A stretch of 64,000 bases of DNA from Bog-756 sp963841885 (GCA_963841885.1 CAWJEK010000002.1:62001-126000); one strand, 5' to 3'. Shown: positions 10,501-24,200, counted from the stretch's first letter. Translations and numbers: made by a program. The notes: generated by a model from the letters alone, not told the origin.

Positions 10501-13500
10501 GTTCCGCCGGTGCTCATGGTCCTGGACGCTCTGCCGCTGACCTCGAACGGGAAGCTGGATCGAACGGCGCTGCCGGAGCCAGATGATGGCGGACCCAGGC
10601 CACCGATCGGGCGGCTGCCGATGACGGCCACCGAGATCCGTCTGGCTGAGCTGTGGTGCTCGGTGCTCGACTGCCACGAGGCCTCTGCCGATGACCACTT
10701 CTTCGATGTCGGCGGGCATTCATTGCGCGCCGTGCGTCTGACGGTCCTCATCGACCGGGAGCTCGGGGTATCCCTCCCCGTCCTCGCCGTGTTCGAGCAC
10801 CCGGTCCTGGGCGACCTGGCCGCCCAGATCGACGCAGCACGTCAAGGGCCTGCCGCATCCCGACCCCGGGTTCTCGAGCGTCGGGGTCACGCGGTTCCGG
10901 CAGGGGACCTCGAGGACGGATATGCCGTCGCCTCGGCGGCCGCCGGGCAGCGGGTGGGCGACACGACCCCTGACGCGAGGTGGGTCTTCCCCATGTCGTT
11001 CGCCCAGGAACGGATGTGGATCCTCCAGGCGCTGGAGCCGGACCGGGGCACCTACAACATGCCCTTCTACCGGCTCGTCGAGGGAGAGCTCGACCACCGT
11101 GCGTTGGAACAGGCGCTCGGCGCCCTGGTTGCCCGCCACGAGGTATTGCGCACGACATATCGGCAGGTCGGGGATCAGCTGGTCCAGGTCGTACACCCGT
11201 CGGGCCGGATACCGCTGGAGGTGGACGATGTTCCGGCGAGCACGATCGCCGAGGCGGTCGAATGGGTCCGCGCCGATGTCTTCCGCCCCTTCGATCTCGT
11301 CCGCGGCCCGGTGGCGCGGGTCCGAGTCATCCCCATCGAGGGTGGTGGCGCGCTCCTGACCATCGTGCTCCACCACATCGCCACCGACGGTTGGTCGCTC
11401 GGGGTGCTGCAGGGGGATCTCGAGGTCGCCTACGGAGCGGCCGTCGCGGGCGGGGAGACCGACCTGCCGGGGCTGTCGATCCAGTATGCGGACCTGGCGA
11501 CCTGGCAACGCCAGCTCCTCGATGCCGATCGCATCGAGGAGCTGTTGGGGTATTGGCGCCAGGAGCTCGCCGACCTCCCTCCGGCGATCGAGTATCCACC
11601 CGTCCATGCAGGAGCGGGCGATCCGACCGGTGGTCGTCTCCGCTTCGAGCTTCCCGACGGTCTGGGCCGGTCGGTCCGGGACCTGTGCCGTGAACACGGG
11701 ACCACGCCGTTCATGGTGCTCGTCGCGGCCGTCGGTGCCCTACTCAACCTGCGGTCGGGCCGGGACGAGATCGCCATCGGCATTCCCACGTCCGGCCGGC
11801 ACCAGGCGGACGCCTCGGAGGTCGTGGGACTCTTCGTGAACACCCTCGTCCTGCGGGTCGACACCGGCCGTTCCCGCACGTTCGCCGAGCTTCTGGACGA
11901 CGTCCGCACGCTGGTCTCGGGGGGCATACGCACATCAGGACCTGCCGTTCGAGCGACTGGTCGACGAGCTCAACCCCACTCGGGTCGGGGACCGTCATCC
12001 CCTGTTCCAGGTCATGGTCGGGCTTCAGGTGGACGGACCGGGGCCGACGACCCTCGGCGGTGCCCCGCTGCGGGCGGTTCCTGTCGATTGGGGAGCCACC
12101 CGATTCGACCTCGGGTTCACGTTCGCCGAATCCGCCGACGATCTGGTGGTCCGGATCGAATTCGACCGGAAGTGGTTCGACACCTCCGCCATCGAGCGCC
12201 TGGTCGGTCAGCTTCGGCGACTGCTCTCGATCGTGGTCAGGGAGCCCGACGCGCCTCTCGAAGGGGGGCTGCTGGCCGACGAGGCGGATCGGAACGACGT
12301 GCTCCAACTCGCAGGCCCGACCCACGCCCTTTCCGCCCTCGATCTCATCCAGGACAGGATCTCGGCGCGGGCTGCATCGGACCCGGAAGCGCCTGCGGTC
12401 ACATTCGGACCGGAGTCGCTCGACTATGGGGAGCTCGAGACGAGGGCCAACCAGTTGGCCGGGCGGTTGGCCGACCTCGGTGTCGGGCCCGGATCCCTGG
12501 TGGGAGCATTCCTGGAGCGGTCGCTGGACTTGCCGGTCGCTCTCCTCGGCATCCTTCGGGCCGGGGCGGCTTATCTTCCACTCGATCCAGGTGCGCCTGA
12601 TGAGCGGCTGCGATTCATGCTGGATGATGCCGATGTGAAAGTCGTCGTGACCAGTGGATCTGCGAAGGAGCGTGTCGCCCGAGACGGGACGGCGCTGGTG
12701 CTCGTCGACGTCGACCGGCCCCTCCTGGACGCGATGCCGGTGGATCGGCCCGAGGTGGCGGTCGGACCGGAAGACCTCGCCTACGTGATCTACACCTCGG
12801 GATCGACCGGGGTGCCGAAGGGAGTCATGCTCGAGCACCGGGGCGTGGCCAACCTGATCGACGTGGTGGAGGAGGTGTTCAAGGTCGATCGGACCAGCCG
12901 GGTACTGCAGTTCGCCTCCTTCGCGTTCGATGCCTCGGTGACCGAAATCCTGGTCCCTCTGGCCCTCGGGGCAACCGTGGTCATGGCCCCTGCCCACGTC
13001 CTGGCCTCCGGGCGGGGCCTACTGGATCTCATGGACTCCGAGCGGGTGAGTGTGGCCACACTCCCACCGTCGCTCCTTGCCGTCCTAGCCGACGCCGACC
13101 TCCCCTCGTTGAGAACGTTGTGCTCGGCCGGCGAAGTGTGTCCGCCCGATGTGGCGCAGCGCTGGGGTCGGGGCCGGCGGTTCCTGAACGGCTACGGCCC
13201 CACGGAGGCGACCGTCGCCCTCTCCTACTCGGACCTGGACGATGGACGGATGGTCGGAGACGGGTCGATTCCCATCGGCCGCCCGGTCGCCAACTCCCGC
13301 GCCTACGTGGTCGACCGTGCCGGCGCCCTCGTGCCGCCCGGCGTACCGGGTGAGTTGTGGATCGGCGGAGTGGGCGTGGCTCGCGGTTACCTGAACCGTC
13401 CGGAGCTGACGCACGAACGGTTCATCGACGATCCGTTCGTGGGCGATGGGCGACTGTTCACCACGGGAGATCGTGTCCGCTGGCGCGACGACGGCCAACT

Positions 13501-14986
13501 CGAGTTCCTGGGGCGGATGGACGGGCAGGTCAAGCTGCGCGGCTTCCGGATCGAGCTCGGTGAGATCGAGGCCGTCATCCGGGCTCATGACGCGATCCGC
13601 CATGCCGCGGTGCTGGTCAGGGAGGACACCCCCGGCGTCCAACGACTGGTGGCCTACGTCGTGCCCGGGCCGGAAGCGCATGAGGTGATCGGGCAACTGC
13701 GCTCATGGGCCCGCCGTCGGTTGCCCGAGTACATGGTCCCCACGGTGTTCGTGGCGGTCGATGCGTTGCCGCTGACCATCAACGGCAAGGTGGATCGGGA
13801 TGCGCTCCCCATCCCCGGGGATCCGACCGTCGGCGCCCCGATGGAGCCCGAGGTGGCCCTCACAGCCGGCGAACAGGACGTGGCGGCGCTCTTCGGGGAG
13901 CTGCTCGGGATTGGGTCGATCGGGCCCGACGACGACTTCTTCGACGTGGGCGGCAACTCGCTGCTCGCCACCCAGCTCTTCGCCCGGATCGAGGCGCGGT
14001 ACGGCGTCGTGCTCCCGTTGGCGACCCTGTTCGAGGATGCGACCGTCGCCTGCGTGGCGCGGGCGATCGAAGAAGTGCGCGGTCGCACAGGGGTCGTCAC
14101 CGACACCTCGGGCGAAGAGGGGCCGGCGCCCCACCCCGAAACCGCACCGGTGGAGGAGACGGAACAGGTCGCCCGGCTGAAGTCGGGGGATGGCCCGACG
14201 CTGTTCTTGGTCCACGAACTGACAGGGGAGGTCATCGTCTACCGGGACCTGGTCAAGAGCCTGCCCGAGCAGGTCACCGTGTACGGACTGCGGGCCCGGG
14301 GAATCGATCGCAAGGTGCTTCCGACCCGGCGGCTCGAGGAGATCGCCGGTCAGTACATCACGCAGATCCGGGCACTACAGGCCGATGGGCCCTACTACGT
14401 GGGCGGCCTGTGCTTCGGTGGGGTGGTCGCCCTCGAGATCGCCCATCAGCTGGAGAGGCAGGGGAGCACGGTGGGACTGGTCGTCCCGGTCGATGCCATG
14501 CCCCGCAATGTGAAGAAGCAGGATCTGAGCCCATTCGCCCGGATCGATGCCGAGGTGACCCGTCTGGCGTCCACACGGATCGGTCGGAGACTGCGGCCCG
14601 GGCTGAGCCCGGTCCTCGCCCGCGCCGGAAGGTTCGGTGACGAAGTCTGGCGAAGGGTGACGGTGGCCATACAGTCCCGGGGCTACTCCCCACCCCATCG
14701 ACTGGACAACATCGAGCGCAGTCTGGGGCGGGCCATGCGCCACTACCCGCGGTCTCCCCGGATCGGTGCCCCGGTCCTCCTGGTGCGCGCCGATCGTGGT
14801 GAGGAGATGAATCGGCGAGCCGTTCACCGATGGGAACAAGCCACGTCGGCCCCGGTCGTGCCGGTGATGGTGCATGGTGAGCAGGTGGACCACCGCTCGA
14901 TGGTCCGGGCACCGTATGTCTCCCAGGTGACCGGACCGCTCGGAAAGGCGCTGACCGAGGGCCTCGGCACCCTCGCCCCGGAGTGA
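7535..14986 (+). CDS. nonribosomal peptide synthetase NRPS1: C-A-T-C-A-T-TE (dimodular, three frameshifts)
   Basis: Approximate domains: C1 7730-9060 (HHVASDD, a variant of HHxxxDG); A1 9110-10570 (YTSGSTGRPKG, NFYGPTEAS, terminal NGKLDR Lys); T1 10640-10830 (DVGGHSL); C2 10990-12280 (HHIATDG); A2 12340-13800; T2 13880-14080 (DVGGNSL); TE 14190-14980. Specificity positions read by eye give DLPQVGFVWK for A1 and DATTCAGVAK for A2; neither is a code I can assign, though A1 shares Q, G, W and K with Gly-type codes. The TE nucleophile motif is GLCFGG, with Cys codon 14411-14413 instead of Ser. Frameshifts lie near 8340, 8675 and 11920 (an extra G in a run of six). Start ATG 7535 has GAGGA four bases upstream; GTG 7508 and 7520 are alternatives. 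It begins with a C domain, so it needs an upstream or free acyl/aminoacyl donor. Confidence 0.9.
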
Positions 14987-15029
14987 TGGCGGGTTCGGCG
15001 GCCCTACCTGCCCACTCTCCGTGGTTTGT

Positions 15030-15047
15030 CCCGGATCTCACTCCGGG
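15030..15047. repeat. hairpin between NRPS1 and NRPS2
   Basis: CCCGGA, TCTCAC, TCCGGG: a perfect six-base stem with a six-base loop, followed by AAAAG, 44 bases after the NRPS1 stop and 56 before the NRPS2 start. There is no T-run on the plus strand, so it is a weak terminator candidate or part of a leader. GGAG at 15093-15096 is a good ribosome site for ATG 15104. Confidence 0.4.
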
Positions 15048-15103
15048 AAAAGCCACCGTAACGGCTAAAGTTTGACGGAAACCTACCAGGTCGGAGCTAG
15101 AAA

Positions 15104-18100
15104 ATGACTTCCAGAGAACGAAGTGTCGGCTTCGAGATCTCTAGGCAGCAGAGCCAGGCTCTCGAAGGGGCGGACGCCTCGGCGCCCCACCGCACCCAGG
15201 TGGTGGTGGAGGTGGCCGGCGGAATCGACCTCGACGCCCTGCCCGATCGCGCCGCGGCCGTGGTCGAAGCCTACGAGATCCTCCGGACGACATTCGTCCG
15301 CCCTGTGGGCGTGGGCCGGTCCCTCCAGGTGGTGCAATCGGCTCTTCCCGTCGCCATCGACCCGCCCGTCGACGTGGCGACGACGGAGGCGTTCGACGAT
15401 GCCTGTCGGGCGGCCTGGATCCGTCCGCTCGACACCGACTCCGGACCGACGATCCGGGTCACGCCCATCACCCGGCCCGGAGGCACCGAGGCTCTGGTCA
15501 TGACGGCTGCGACCGCTGTGGCGGACGACGCCAGTCTGGGCATGTTGGCCGAGATGTTGCAGGGGACGGCACCCATCGACACCGATCCGCTCCAGTATGC
15601 GGACTATGCGGCCTGGCAGAAGGACCAGGATCAGCCGCCAGACGGGTCCGCCGTCGAGGTGCCGACGACGCTGCCGCAGTCGGCAGCACCCGTCAGCGGT
15701 GCGGCCGCCGCCGCGATTCCGGGGCGGTGTGGGTGTGCGGATGCCACCTCGGCCGGCGCCATCGCCCACCAAGCGGAGGTTTCGGGAACCGCCACCCGGG
15801 ATGTATGGGTCGCGATCTGGTCCGCGGTCGTGAGTCGGCTGAGCGGCACTGATGAGGTGACCGTCGGGCTCGAGGTGTCCGGTCGCAGCGGTGACGAGGA
15901 TCTGGTCCGGGCCATCGGCCCGTTGGCCGGTGTGATCCCGATCACGGTGGCGGTTCCGCCGAAGGCGTCGATCGCCGACCTCGCCCGATCCATCGCCGCC
16001 ACCCGGGAGCGGAGCGGGGCGGTGGACGCCGGGCCCTCCGGCTCGGCGCCGCTGCCGCCACTCGTGGTGTCATGGCGTGAGGAAGACGTGCGGTTGGTTC
16101 CTGACGTCTCCTCGGTCCAGTTCCATCTCGTGGTGGGGGATCACGGGTCCGAACTCTGGTGGAACCCATCGGTGATCTCCGACGCCCACGGCGCCCAGGT
16201 CGCCAGGACGCTGGGGGCACTCGTGTCGTCCGTGGTCACCTCCGGACTCGACGCTCCGAACGACGGTCTCGACGGGTGCGGACCCGGTGACGACGTTCGG
16301 ATCGATGGCCTCTCGCGGTTGGCGGCCGGGCCGCTCGTCCATCGACTGGTGGCGGAGCAGGCCCGCAGGGATCCAGATCGTCCGGCGCTCGCCGTCGGGG
16401 ATTCCCTCATCACCTACGGTCGGCTCGACCGGCGCTCCAACGTGCTCGCCGCCGACCTGGTCGGTCGCGGCATCGGACCGGGGGACGTGGTGGGAGTCTT
16501 GATGGACCGGTCGATCGAACAGATCCTCGCCGTCCTGGGGGTACTCGGCGCCGGGGCTGCTCACCTCTGCCTCAACGCTGATCAACCGGTCGCCCGACTG
16601 ATTCGCCAGCTGGACCAGGCCGGAGTACGGATCGTCATCGCGCTCTTCGGAGTTCGAGTCATTGGCCGGTGAGCTGGTCGGTGGTGCGAACGGTGACGTC
16701 GTGGTGGTGACGATCGATGGGGAAGAACGCGAGGAGTCTCCCGACGTCCGTCTGAGCCCGGACGATCTGGCCTACGTGATCTCGACCTCGGGTACCTCGG
16801 GAACTCCGAAGGCGGTCGCCATCACCCATCGAGGACTGCGCAATTACACCGAATCCATCGCCGGCCTGGTCGACGGGGTAGCCGGCGAAGGGGAGCCCCT
16901 GTCGTTCGGCATCGTGAGCTCGTTGAGCACGGATCTGGCCAACACGTGCCTGTATCCGGCGCTGGCGCTCGGAGCCTGTGTCCATCTGGTGCCCCAAGAC
17001 GATGTGATGGATCCCGACCGGTTCGCCGACTACGTCGGCCGGCATCCGCTCGACATCTTGAAGATTGCACCGTCCCACCTCGCCGCCCTGCTGGGTGCGG
17101 GTGCCGGCGTGCTGCCCCGACGGATCCTCTTCACCGGGGGTGAAGTGTCGACGTGGGCTCTGTACCAGCGGGTCGAGGAACTCGGTTCGTGCCGGATCTT
17201 CAATCACTACGGCCCGTCGGAAACCACGGTCGGCTCCCTCGTCTTCGACGTCGATGCGGTGGAGCCGGGGATAGGACCCGCCCGTCGGTCCCGATCGGGT
17301 CGCCCCTCGCCAACACCCGGGTCGTCCTGGTCGACGAACATGGCCGTCCTGTGCCCCCCGGCGCGGTCGGGCAGATCGCCATCGGGGGGACGGACTCGCC
17401 GTGGGTGACCTCGGCGACCCGGCCCGAACCGATGAGGTCTTCGTCGAGGACCCCACCGAGTCCGGCGCCCGCGTGTACCTCACCGGTGACCAGGGTCGGC
17501 TCCTGCCCAGTGGCGCCGTGGAGTTCCTCGGCCGCCTCGACGGTCAGGTCAAGGTACGCGGGTACCGCGTCGAGACGGCAGAAGTCGAAGACGCCCTGCG
17601 CTCCCACCCGGAGGTCTCCCGTGCGGCGGTGATCGTGCGGGAGGACCGCCGCGACGACCGTCGACTGGTGGCATACATCGTGTCTCCCTACAGCAGTGGG
17701 CCGACCCCAGCCGCCCTCCGGGCCCATCTGGCCGACTTGCTTCCGGCCTACATGGTGCCGTCGGCTTTCGTGGCACTGGCGACGCTGCCGCTCGCGGCCA
17801 ACGGCAAGTTGGACCGGGCCGCTCTGCCCGCACCCGGATTGGAGGACGTCGACGGCCAGACCGAGTTCATCGAGCCTTCCACGGTGAGCGAGCAGATGGT
17901 CGCCGAGATCTTCGCCGACCTCCTTCTGGTGGAGAAGGTCGGAGCGGAGGACGATTTCTTCGCGCTGGGCGGCCATTCGCTGCTCGCAACGCAGGCCGTG
18001 GCCAGGATCCGCAAGGCCACCGGCGTGACCCTGCAGGTACATCAGCTCTTCAACGATCCCACGGTGCGCGGACTGGCCGGCGTGGTGGACACGCTGCTCG

Positions 18101-18222
18101 TGGCCGTCGATGACGACGATGACGAGGAGCTGCGCTCGCTCCTCAACGAACTCGAGGACCTCACCGACGAAGAGGCTGAAGCCCTGCTGGCCGCAGAATC
18201 GGACGGGGATGCCGTCACGTGA
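15104..18222 (+). CDS. nonribosomal peptide synthetase NRPS2: degenerate C (interface-like)-A(Asp-type)-T, three frameshifts
   Basis: The N-terminal ~400 residues are a condensation-superfamily domain: EISRQQSQAL, AYEILRTTF and LQYADYAAWQ align with C-domain motifs. The catalytic HHxxxDG is replaced by TAATAVADDAS (15503-15535), so both His are gone. The A domain (16330-17830) has the variant A3 motif TSGTSGTPKA and NHYGPSETT. Its ten specificity positions read DLTKFGHVGK, eight identical to the published Asp code DLTKVGHIGK. The T domain has LGGHSLLATQA near 17970, then a very acidic tail (VDDDDDEELRSLL). Frameshifts lie near 16650, 17275 and 17390 (a missing G). The protein probably loads Asp as the starter of the second line; the inactive C-like domain may dock the SyrP-like hydroxylase, as interface domains do in beta-hydroxyaspartate siderophore synthetases. 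The stop overlaps the next start (GTGA). Confidence 0.88.
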
Positions 18223-21200
18223 CGGAAGGCCAGCAGGCCCTCCCCGTCGCCGACCGTGTCCGGGGGCTCGACCCCGAGCGTAGGGCGGCACTCGGGCGGC
18301 TCCTCGCCCAGCGGCGCGACCGCGGACCGGTCCCTCGGCCGACGGGAGCGCCGGTGCTCCTATCACCTGCGCAGCAGCGCCTCTGGCTGCTGGACCAGGT
18401 GACCGACGGGCTCACGGCCTACAACGCCAGCCGCCTCCTCCGACTCCGCGGGCGGCTCGATCCCGCAAGGCTCGAATCGGCGCTCTCCCTGGTGATCGAC
18501 CACCACGAGGTGTTGCGGACCCACATCGTCAGTGTTCACGGTGAGCCACACCCCGTGGTGGCCACGCACGTCGACTTCGAGCTGGAACGGGCTGACGTAT
18601 CGGATCGGACGGATGCCGAACAGGCTGCGCTGGACCTGGCCAAGTCGCTCGCCTCCCGGCCGTACGACCTCGCCGTCGACTGCCTCCTCCGGGCCCTGCT
18701 CATCCGGATCGGCGAGGACGACCACCTCCTGGCGATGTGCGTCCATCACATCGCCTCGGACGGCACATCCCGGGAAGTTCTCCTCCATGACCTGCGCCGC
18801 AACTACCTGCTCCGGCCCGATGATCCGCCGCCCGACCGACCCGAGCTCCAATATGCGGACGTCGTGGCGTGGGAGGCGGACGAGGACCGCCGATCCATGC
18901 TCCGCACGCAGGAGGAGTTCTGGAAGGAGTCACTCGCCGGAGGGCCGACGGTGATCGACCTACCGGTGGACGGTACCCGACCGGCCGTGCAGACCTATGT
19001 CGGCGCCCGGATGACATCCATCCTCCCCGACGGTCTCGTCCAGGAGATCGCCGGATTGGCCAGGGCCTGTGGGGCCACCCCGTTCATGGTTCTGTTGGCG
19101 GCCTTCGCCGGATTCCTCGGGCGACTCAGCGGCCAGTCCGAGGTCGTCATCGGTACCCCGGTCAACCGCCGGTCATCGCCGGAGTTGGTCGAGGTGATGG
19201 GCATGATGAGCGACACGCTCCCTCTGCGGGTGGGGTTGGCAGGCGACGCGACCGTCGAGGATCTGGTAGCGGAAGTACGTCGGGTGGTGGGACTGGCGGC
19301 CTCCAATCGAGACGTCTCCTTCGACCGGATCGTCGAACTCGTGCATCCTCGTCGCGACGCCAGCCGACCTCCGCTCGTGCAGGTCATCATCAATGACGTC
19401 GGGTCGCGGCCACAAGGAGACGATCACTGGGGCGACCTGGACGTGACGGCTGTCGAGATCGACCCGGGCACCTCGCAGGTCGATCTCACGCTCGCCGTGG
19501 TCGTCCGGGAGGGCGGCCGGACAGAACTCATCTGGGAGTGGTGCACCGACCTGTGGGGGGAGGAGTCGGTCGGTCGAATGGCCCGCCAGTTCATCACCAT
19601 GCTGGAGAACGCGACCGCGGATCCGGGCAGCCGACTCACGGACCTGTCGTTGCTCGACAGCGACCAGCGGCGAGCGATCCTGGTGGATCGAAACGACACC
19701 GCCCGACCGCTTCCGGACCGTTGCCTCCACGAGCTCGTCGAGGCCCAGGTGCGGCGGACGCCCCAGGCGATGGCGGTGGTCGCATCTGACGGGACGCGCC
19801 TGACGTTCCAGGCGCTCGACGATGCCGCCGACCGAAATTGCCTACCGGCTGCAGGCCGAAGGCGTCCTCTGCGGTGATCGGGTCGCCCTGTGCCTCGAAC
19901 GAACCGCGCATCTTCTGCCCGGCATCCTCGGAATCCTCAAGTGTGGTGCTGCGTACGTGCCGATCGACCCGGCGCATCCGATGGACCGGATCGACTACGT
20001 CTTGGAGGATGCCGGGGTCGACCTGGTGGTGGCGTCAGAGGCGACGATCGGTGCCCTGCCCGAACGGCTGCGTCCAATCCTCATCGATGAGTCGGACCCC
20101 CGACCTGGCACACTTCGAACTCCGGTGACCACCGATGGGCGTTCGCTGGCCTACGTCATGTACACCTCGGGATCCACCGGCCGTCCCAAGGGGGTGATGG
20201 TCGAACACCGCGGGGTGGTGAACCTCCTCCAGGTGATGGCGGATCATCCCGGACTCGTGCCGGGCGAGGTGATGGTGGGCGTGACCACCACGGCGTTCGA
20301 CGTCTCGGTGCCTGATCTATTCCTTCCACTGCTGACCGGCGGGACGTTGGCATTGGCGTCGACACAGGTCGCTCGCGACCCGGTGGCGCTCGCCCGGTTC
20401 ATCGACGAACATGGCGCATCCGTCATGCAGGCGACTCCGACCACATGGCAGATGTTGATCGAGTCCGGTTGGCCCGGCCGGCACGGTATGCGGGTCGTCT
20501 GTGGTGGGGAGGGATATTCGGCCCATCTGGCGAGTGAACTCGTGGCCCGGGTCGATGAGGTCTGGAACTACTACGGTCCCACCGAGACGACGATCTGGTC
20601 GGTGTGCGCCCGACTGGACGAAAGGTCCGGCGACCCGATCCCCATCGGCCGCCCGGTGGCCAACACGTCGTGCTATGTACTCGACGAACACCGGCTCCCG
20701 GTGCCCGACGGCGTGATCGGCGAGCTGTACATCGGGGGCATCGGGGTCGCCCCCGGCTACTGGAGGCGACCGGAGCTGACCGAGGAGCGATTCGTTCCCG
20801 ATCCCTTCGCCACGGATCCGTCGTCCGGCCAGCGCCTCTACCGGACCGGCGACCTGGTGCGCTGGCGTCATGACGGCCAACTCGTGTTCTGCGGGCGAAT
20901 CGATCACCAGGTCAAGCTGCGTGGCCACAGGATCGAGCTCGGCGAAATCGAGGCGGTCCTCGCCGATGCCCACGGAGTCGACCGGGCGGTTGCCATAGTC
21001 CGGACGGACGTCCCCGGCGACAGTCGCCTCGTCGCCTATGTGATGGGCGAGCGCGTCCCGGACGTCGACGTCCTCCATGAGCACCTCCGCTCCCGGCTTC
21101 CCCAACCGATGCTGCCGTCCGCCATCGTGGTTCTCGATGAGTTCCCGCTCACCGCGAACAACAAGGTGGACCGTACCGCCCTGCCCCGGCCGTCCTTCGA

Positions 21201-24200
21201 TTCGGATGCGTTGGTGGAGCCCACCGGCGAACTGGAGCAACGGATGGCCGAGCTCTGGGGGGAACTCCTCGGTGTAGCCACGGTCGGGGCATCCGACGAC
21301 TTCTTCGAGCTCGGCGGCCACTCCCTGTTGGCCGCCCGCCTCGTCGCCAGGGTCTCGGAGGAACTGGGGCTCGAGCCGGATCTGGCCACGCTCTTCGAGC
21401 GCCCGATCCTCGGCGACTACGTGGCGGCGCTCGGCGACGTGGGACGCAGCCGGCCGAACGGTCGAGCGGCGACCTCGACGCCGACGGCACAGTCACGGCC
21501 CATCCATCCGGAGTTCCCCGAGTGCACCGTGTTCCCGGCCACGTCGGCCCAGGAGCGGATGTGGATCGTCGACCGGATGGAGTCCGGTCGAGCCGTGACG
21601 AGCATCCCGGTCGTCCGGATGCTCACCGGTCCGGTCGACGCCACCGCGCTCCAGGCGGCACTGGATGTGCTGGTGCATCGCCACGGGGTGCTGCGGACGG
21701 GACTCGTCGAAATCGACGGTTCGCTCAGCCAGGTCGTGCGCCCTTCCGCCCGCCTGACCGTCGAACTGTCCGATACCTCCCAATCTGACGACCCGTGGGC
21801 GGCTGCCGTCACGTCGATGAAGGCCTGGGCCCTCGAACCCTTCGACGCCACCGCGCCGCCGCTGGCCCGGGCCCATCTCGCGTGGGCCGGTACCGAGGAG
21901 GGTTCCGGCCTCGCTCGCTGGCTGCTCTGCGTGTCGATCCACCATGCGATCGCCGACAACGCCTCGGTGCTCCAGCTCGTCGACGAGCTCCGGTCGGAGT
22001 ACGGCAGACTTGTCCACGAGGGGCCGGACGGCGACGCCGAGCCGACCGCGGTCCCGTCTCCCGTCGATTACGGCGATTTTGCCATCTGGCAGCATGAACC
22101 CGCCCAGATCGCCCGCCTGGATTCCGACCTCGACTACTGGCGGACCAGACTCGCCGGGGCGCCCCAGTCGATCGAGATGCCGTTCGACCGTGCCCGGCCG
22201 CTGGTGCCCAGCCACCGTGGCGGTCGGGTGATCCGGTCGTTGCCTGACGATCTGGCCCTGGCGGTCCGCCGGATCTCAGTGGAGGAGTCGGCAACCCTCT
22301 TCATGACGGTGTTGGCCTCGTGGGCCTCGCTGCTGGCCCTCCACGGGCGACAGGGTGAAGTGGTCATAGGCGTGCCGTCCTCCGGCCGCCCGGGCCCCGA
22401 ATTCGACGAGGTCGTCGGACTGTTCCTGAACACCCTGCCGGTCCGCATTCCACTCGGCGAGGACCCGACCTTCTCCGCCGTCCTGGAGGACACCCGTGCC
22501 GCGCTGCTCGGGGCCATGGACCACCGGGAAGCCCCGTTCGACCGGATCGTCGAAGCGGTGGGCGCCAGCCGTCACCAGTCCACGCACCCGGTCTTCCAGG
22601 TAATGGCCAACATCCAGACCGAGCCTCCTCGGGACGTCGAGTTCGGCGGTGCACTGATCCATCCGGCGACCATCGACTGGGAATGGGCCCGGTTCGGCGA
22701 CCTGAGTCTGCTGGTGGCCGAGGATGGGGGAGGCATCGACCTCCTCATCGAGTACAACCGCGACGTCTTCGACGAGCGGTCCGTCGAGCGGCTCATCGAC
22801 CGGCTCGAACGGCTCCTGGCCGCCGCCGTCGAAGACCCTGACGTAGCCCTGACCGGGGGAATCCTGGCCGGTCCAGACGATGTCGATGAGGTCCTGCACG
22901 ACTTCAACGTGCAGAGCAGCGGAGTCGGCTCGCAGCTCCAGGTCCACGAGCAGATCACGGAGCTCGCCACGAATGCGCCCGAGCGGACTGCCGTCGAATT
23001 CGGCACGAGCTCGCTCACGTACGGCGCGCTGGAGTCCGCTGCCAACCGGCTCGCCCGGCGCCTGGTCGGACTCGGAGTAGGTAGGGGCTCGATCGTGGGA
23101 ATCTGCCTGAACCGCTCGCTGGATCTTTCGACCGCCCTGCTGGGTACCCTGAAGGCCGGGGCAGCCTTCCTGCCCCTGGACCCGGGAGCCCCCGGCGACC
23201 GGCTGACGTTCATGCTGGACGACGCCGACGTGACGGTCGTGGTGACGTCCCGGGGACTCGCCGATCGGGTGTCCGGGCCCGGGCGCCAGCTGGTGCTCCT
23301 CGACGAGGAGCAGGCGGCCCTCGCCGCGCTTCCGGACGACCCACCCGGTGCCGAGGTCACCAGCAGCGATCTCGCCTACGTCATCTACACCTCGGGCTCG
23401 ACAGGGGTCCCGAAGGGAGTGGCCGTCGAACATCACGGAGTGACGAATCTGGCGGCCGTCGTCGCCGAGACGTTCGAGCTGGATAGCGGGAGCCGGGTGC
23501 TGCAGTTCGCTTCGTTCGCGTTCGATGCGTCGATCACCGAATTGCTCGTTCCCCTGACCGTAGGGGCCACGGTGGTGATGGCAGAGGCATCGGTGCTCGC
23601 CTCCGGACTCGAACTACTCGACCTGTTGGATTCGGCCCAGGTGAGCGTGGCCACCTTGCCCCCGTCCCTCCTCGCCGCCCTGCCGGACACGGCTCTGCCC
23701 CACCTGAAGACCCTCTGCTCGGCCGGCGAGGCCTGTCCGGGTGAAGTGGTGCGCCGGTGGGGGAGAGGCCGCCGCTTCCTGAACGGATACGGCCCCACCG
23801 AGGCGACGGTGGCCGTCTCGTACGCCGTTCTGGAGGGGGGCCTCCCTGATGACGCACCCGCGGTGCCTCTGGGTCGCCCGATCGCCAACGTCCGGGCCTA
23901 CGTCGTCGACGAAGCCGGGCTTCCGGTGCCCGTGGGGGTGCCCGGCGAGTTGTGGGTGGGGGGCGCCGGGGTGGCCCGGGGTTACCTCGGGCGTCCGGAC
24001 CTGACGGCCGAGCGCTTCGTGGACGATCCCTTCCTGGAAGGTGGCCGGGTCTTCCGGACCGGTGATCGGGTCCGCTGGCGGGCAGACGGACAACTCGAAT
24101 TCCTCGGCCGGCTCGACAACCAGGTCAAGCTCCGGGGATTCCGGATCGAGCTCGGGGAGGTCGAGGCGGTCCTCGCCGACCATCCCTCGGTCGTAGACGC

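Noticed and set aside
9112..10719. 535-codon open frame on the minus strand inside NRPS1
   Set aside because: It lies opposite an unbroken A-T region with every adenylation motif; long antisense frames are common in high-G+C DNA and this one has no family motif. The same applies to the minus-strand frames at 11744-12997, 22276-23436 and 31269-32846.
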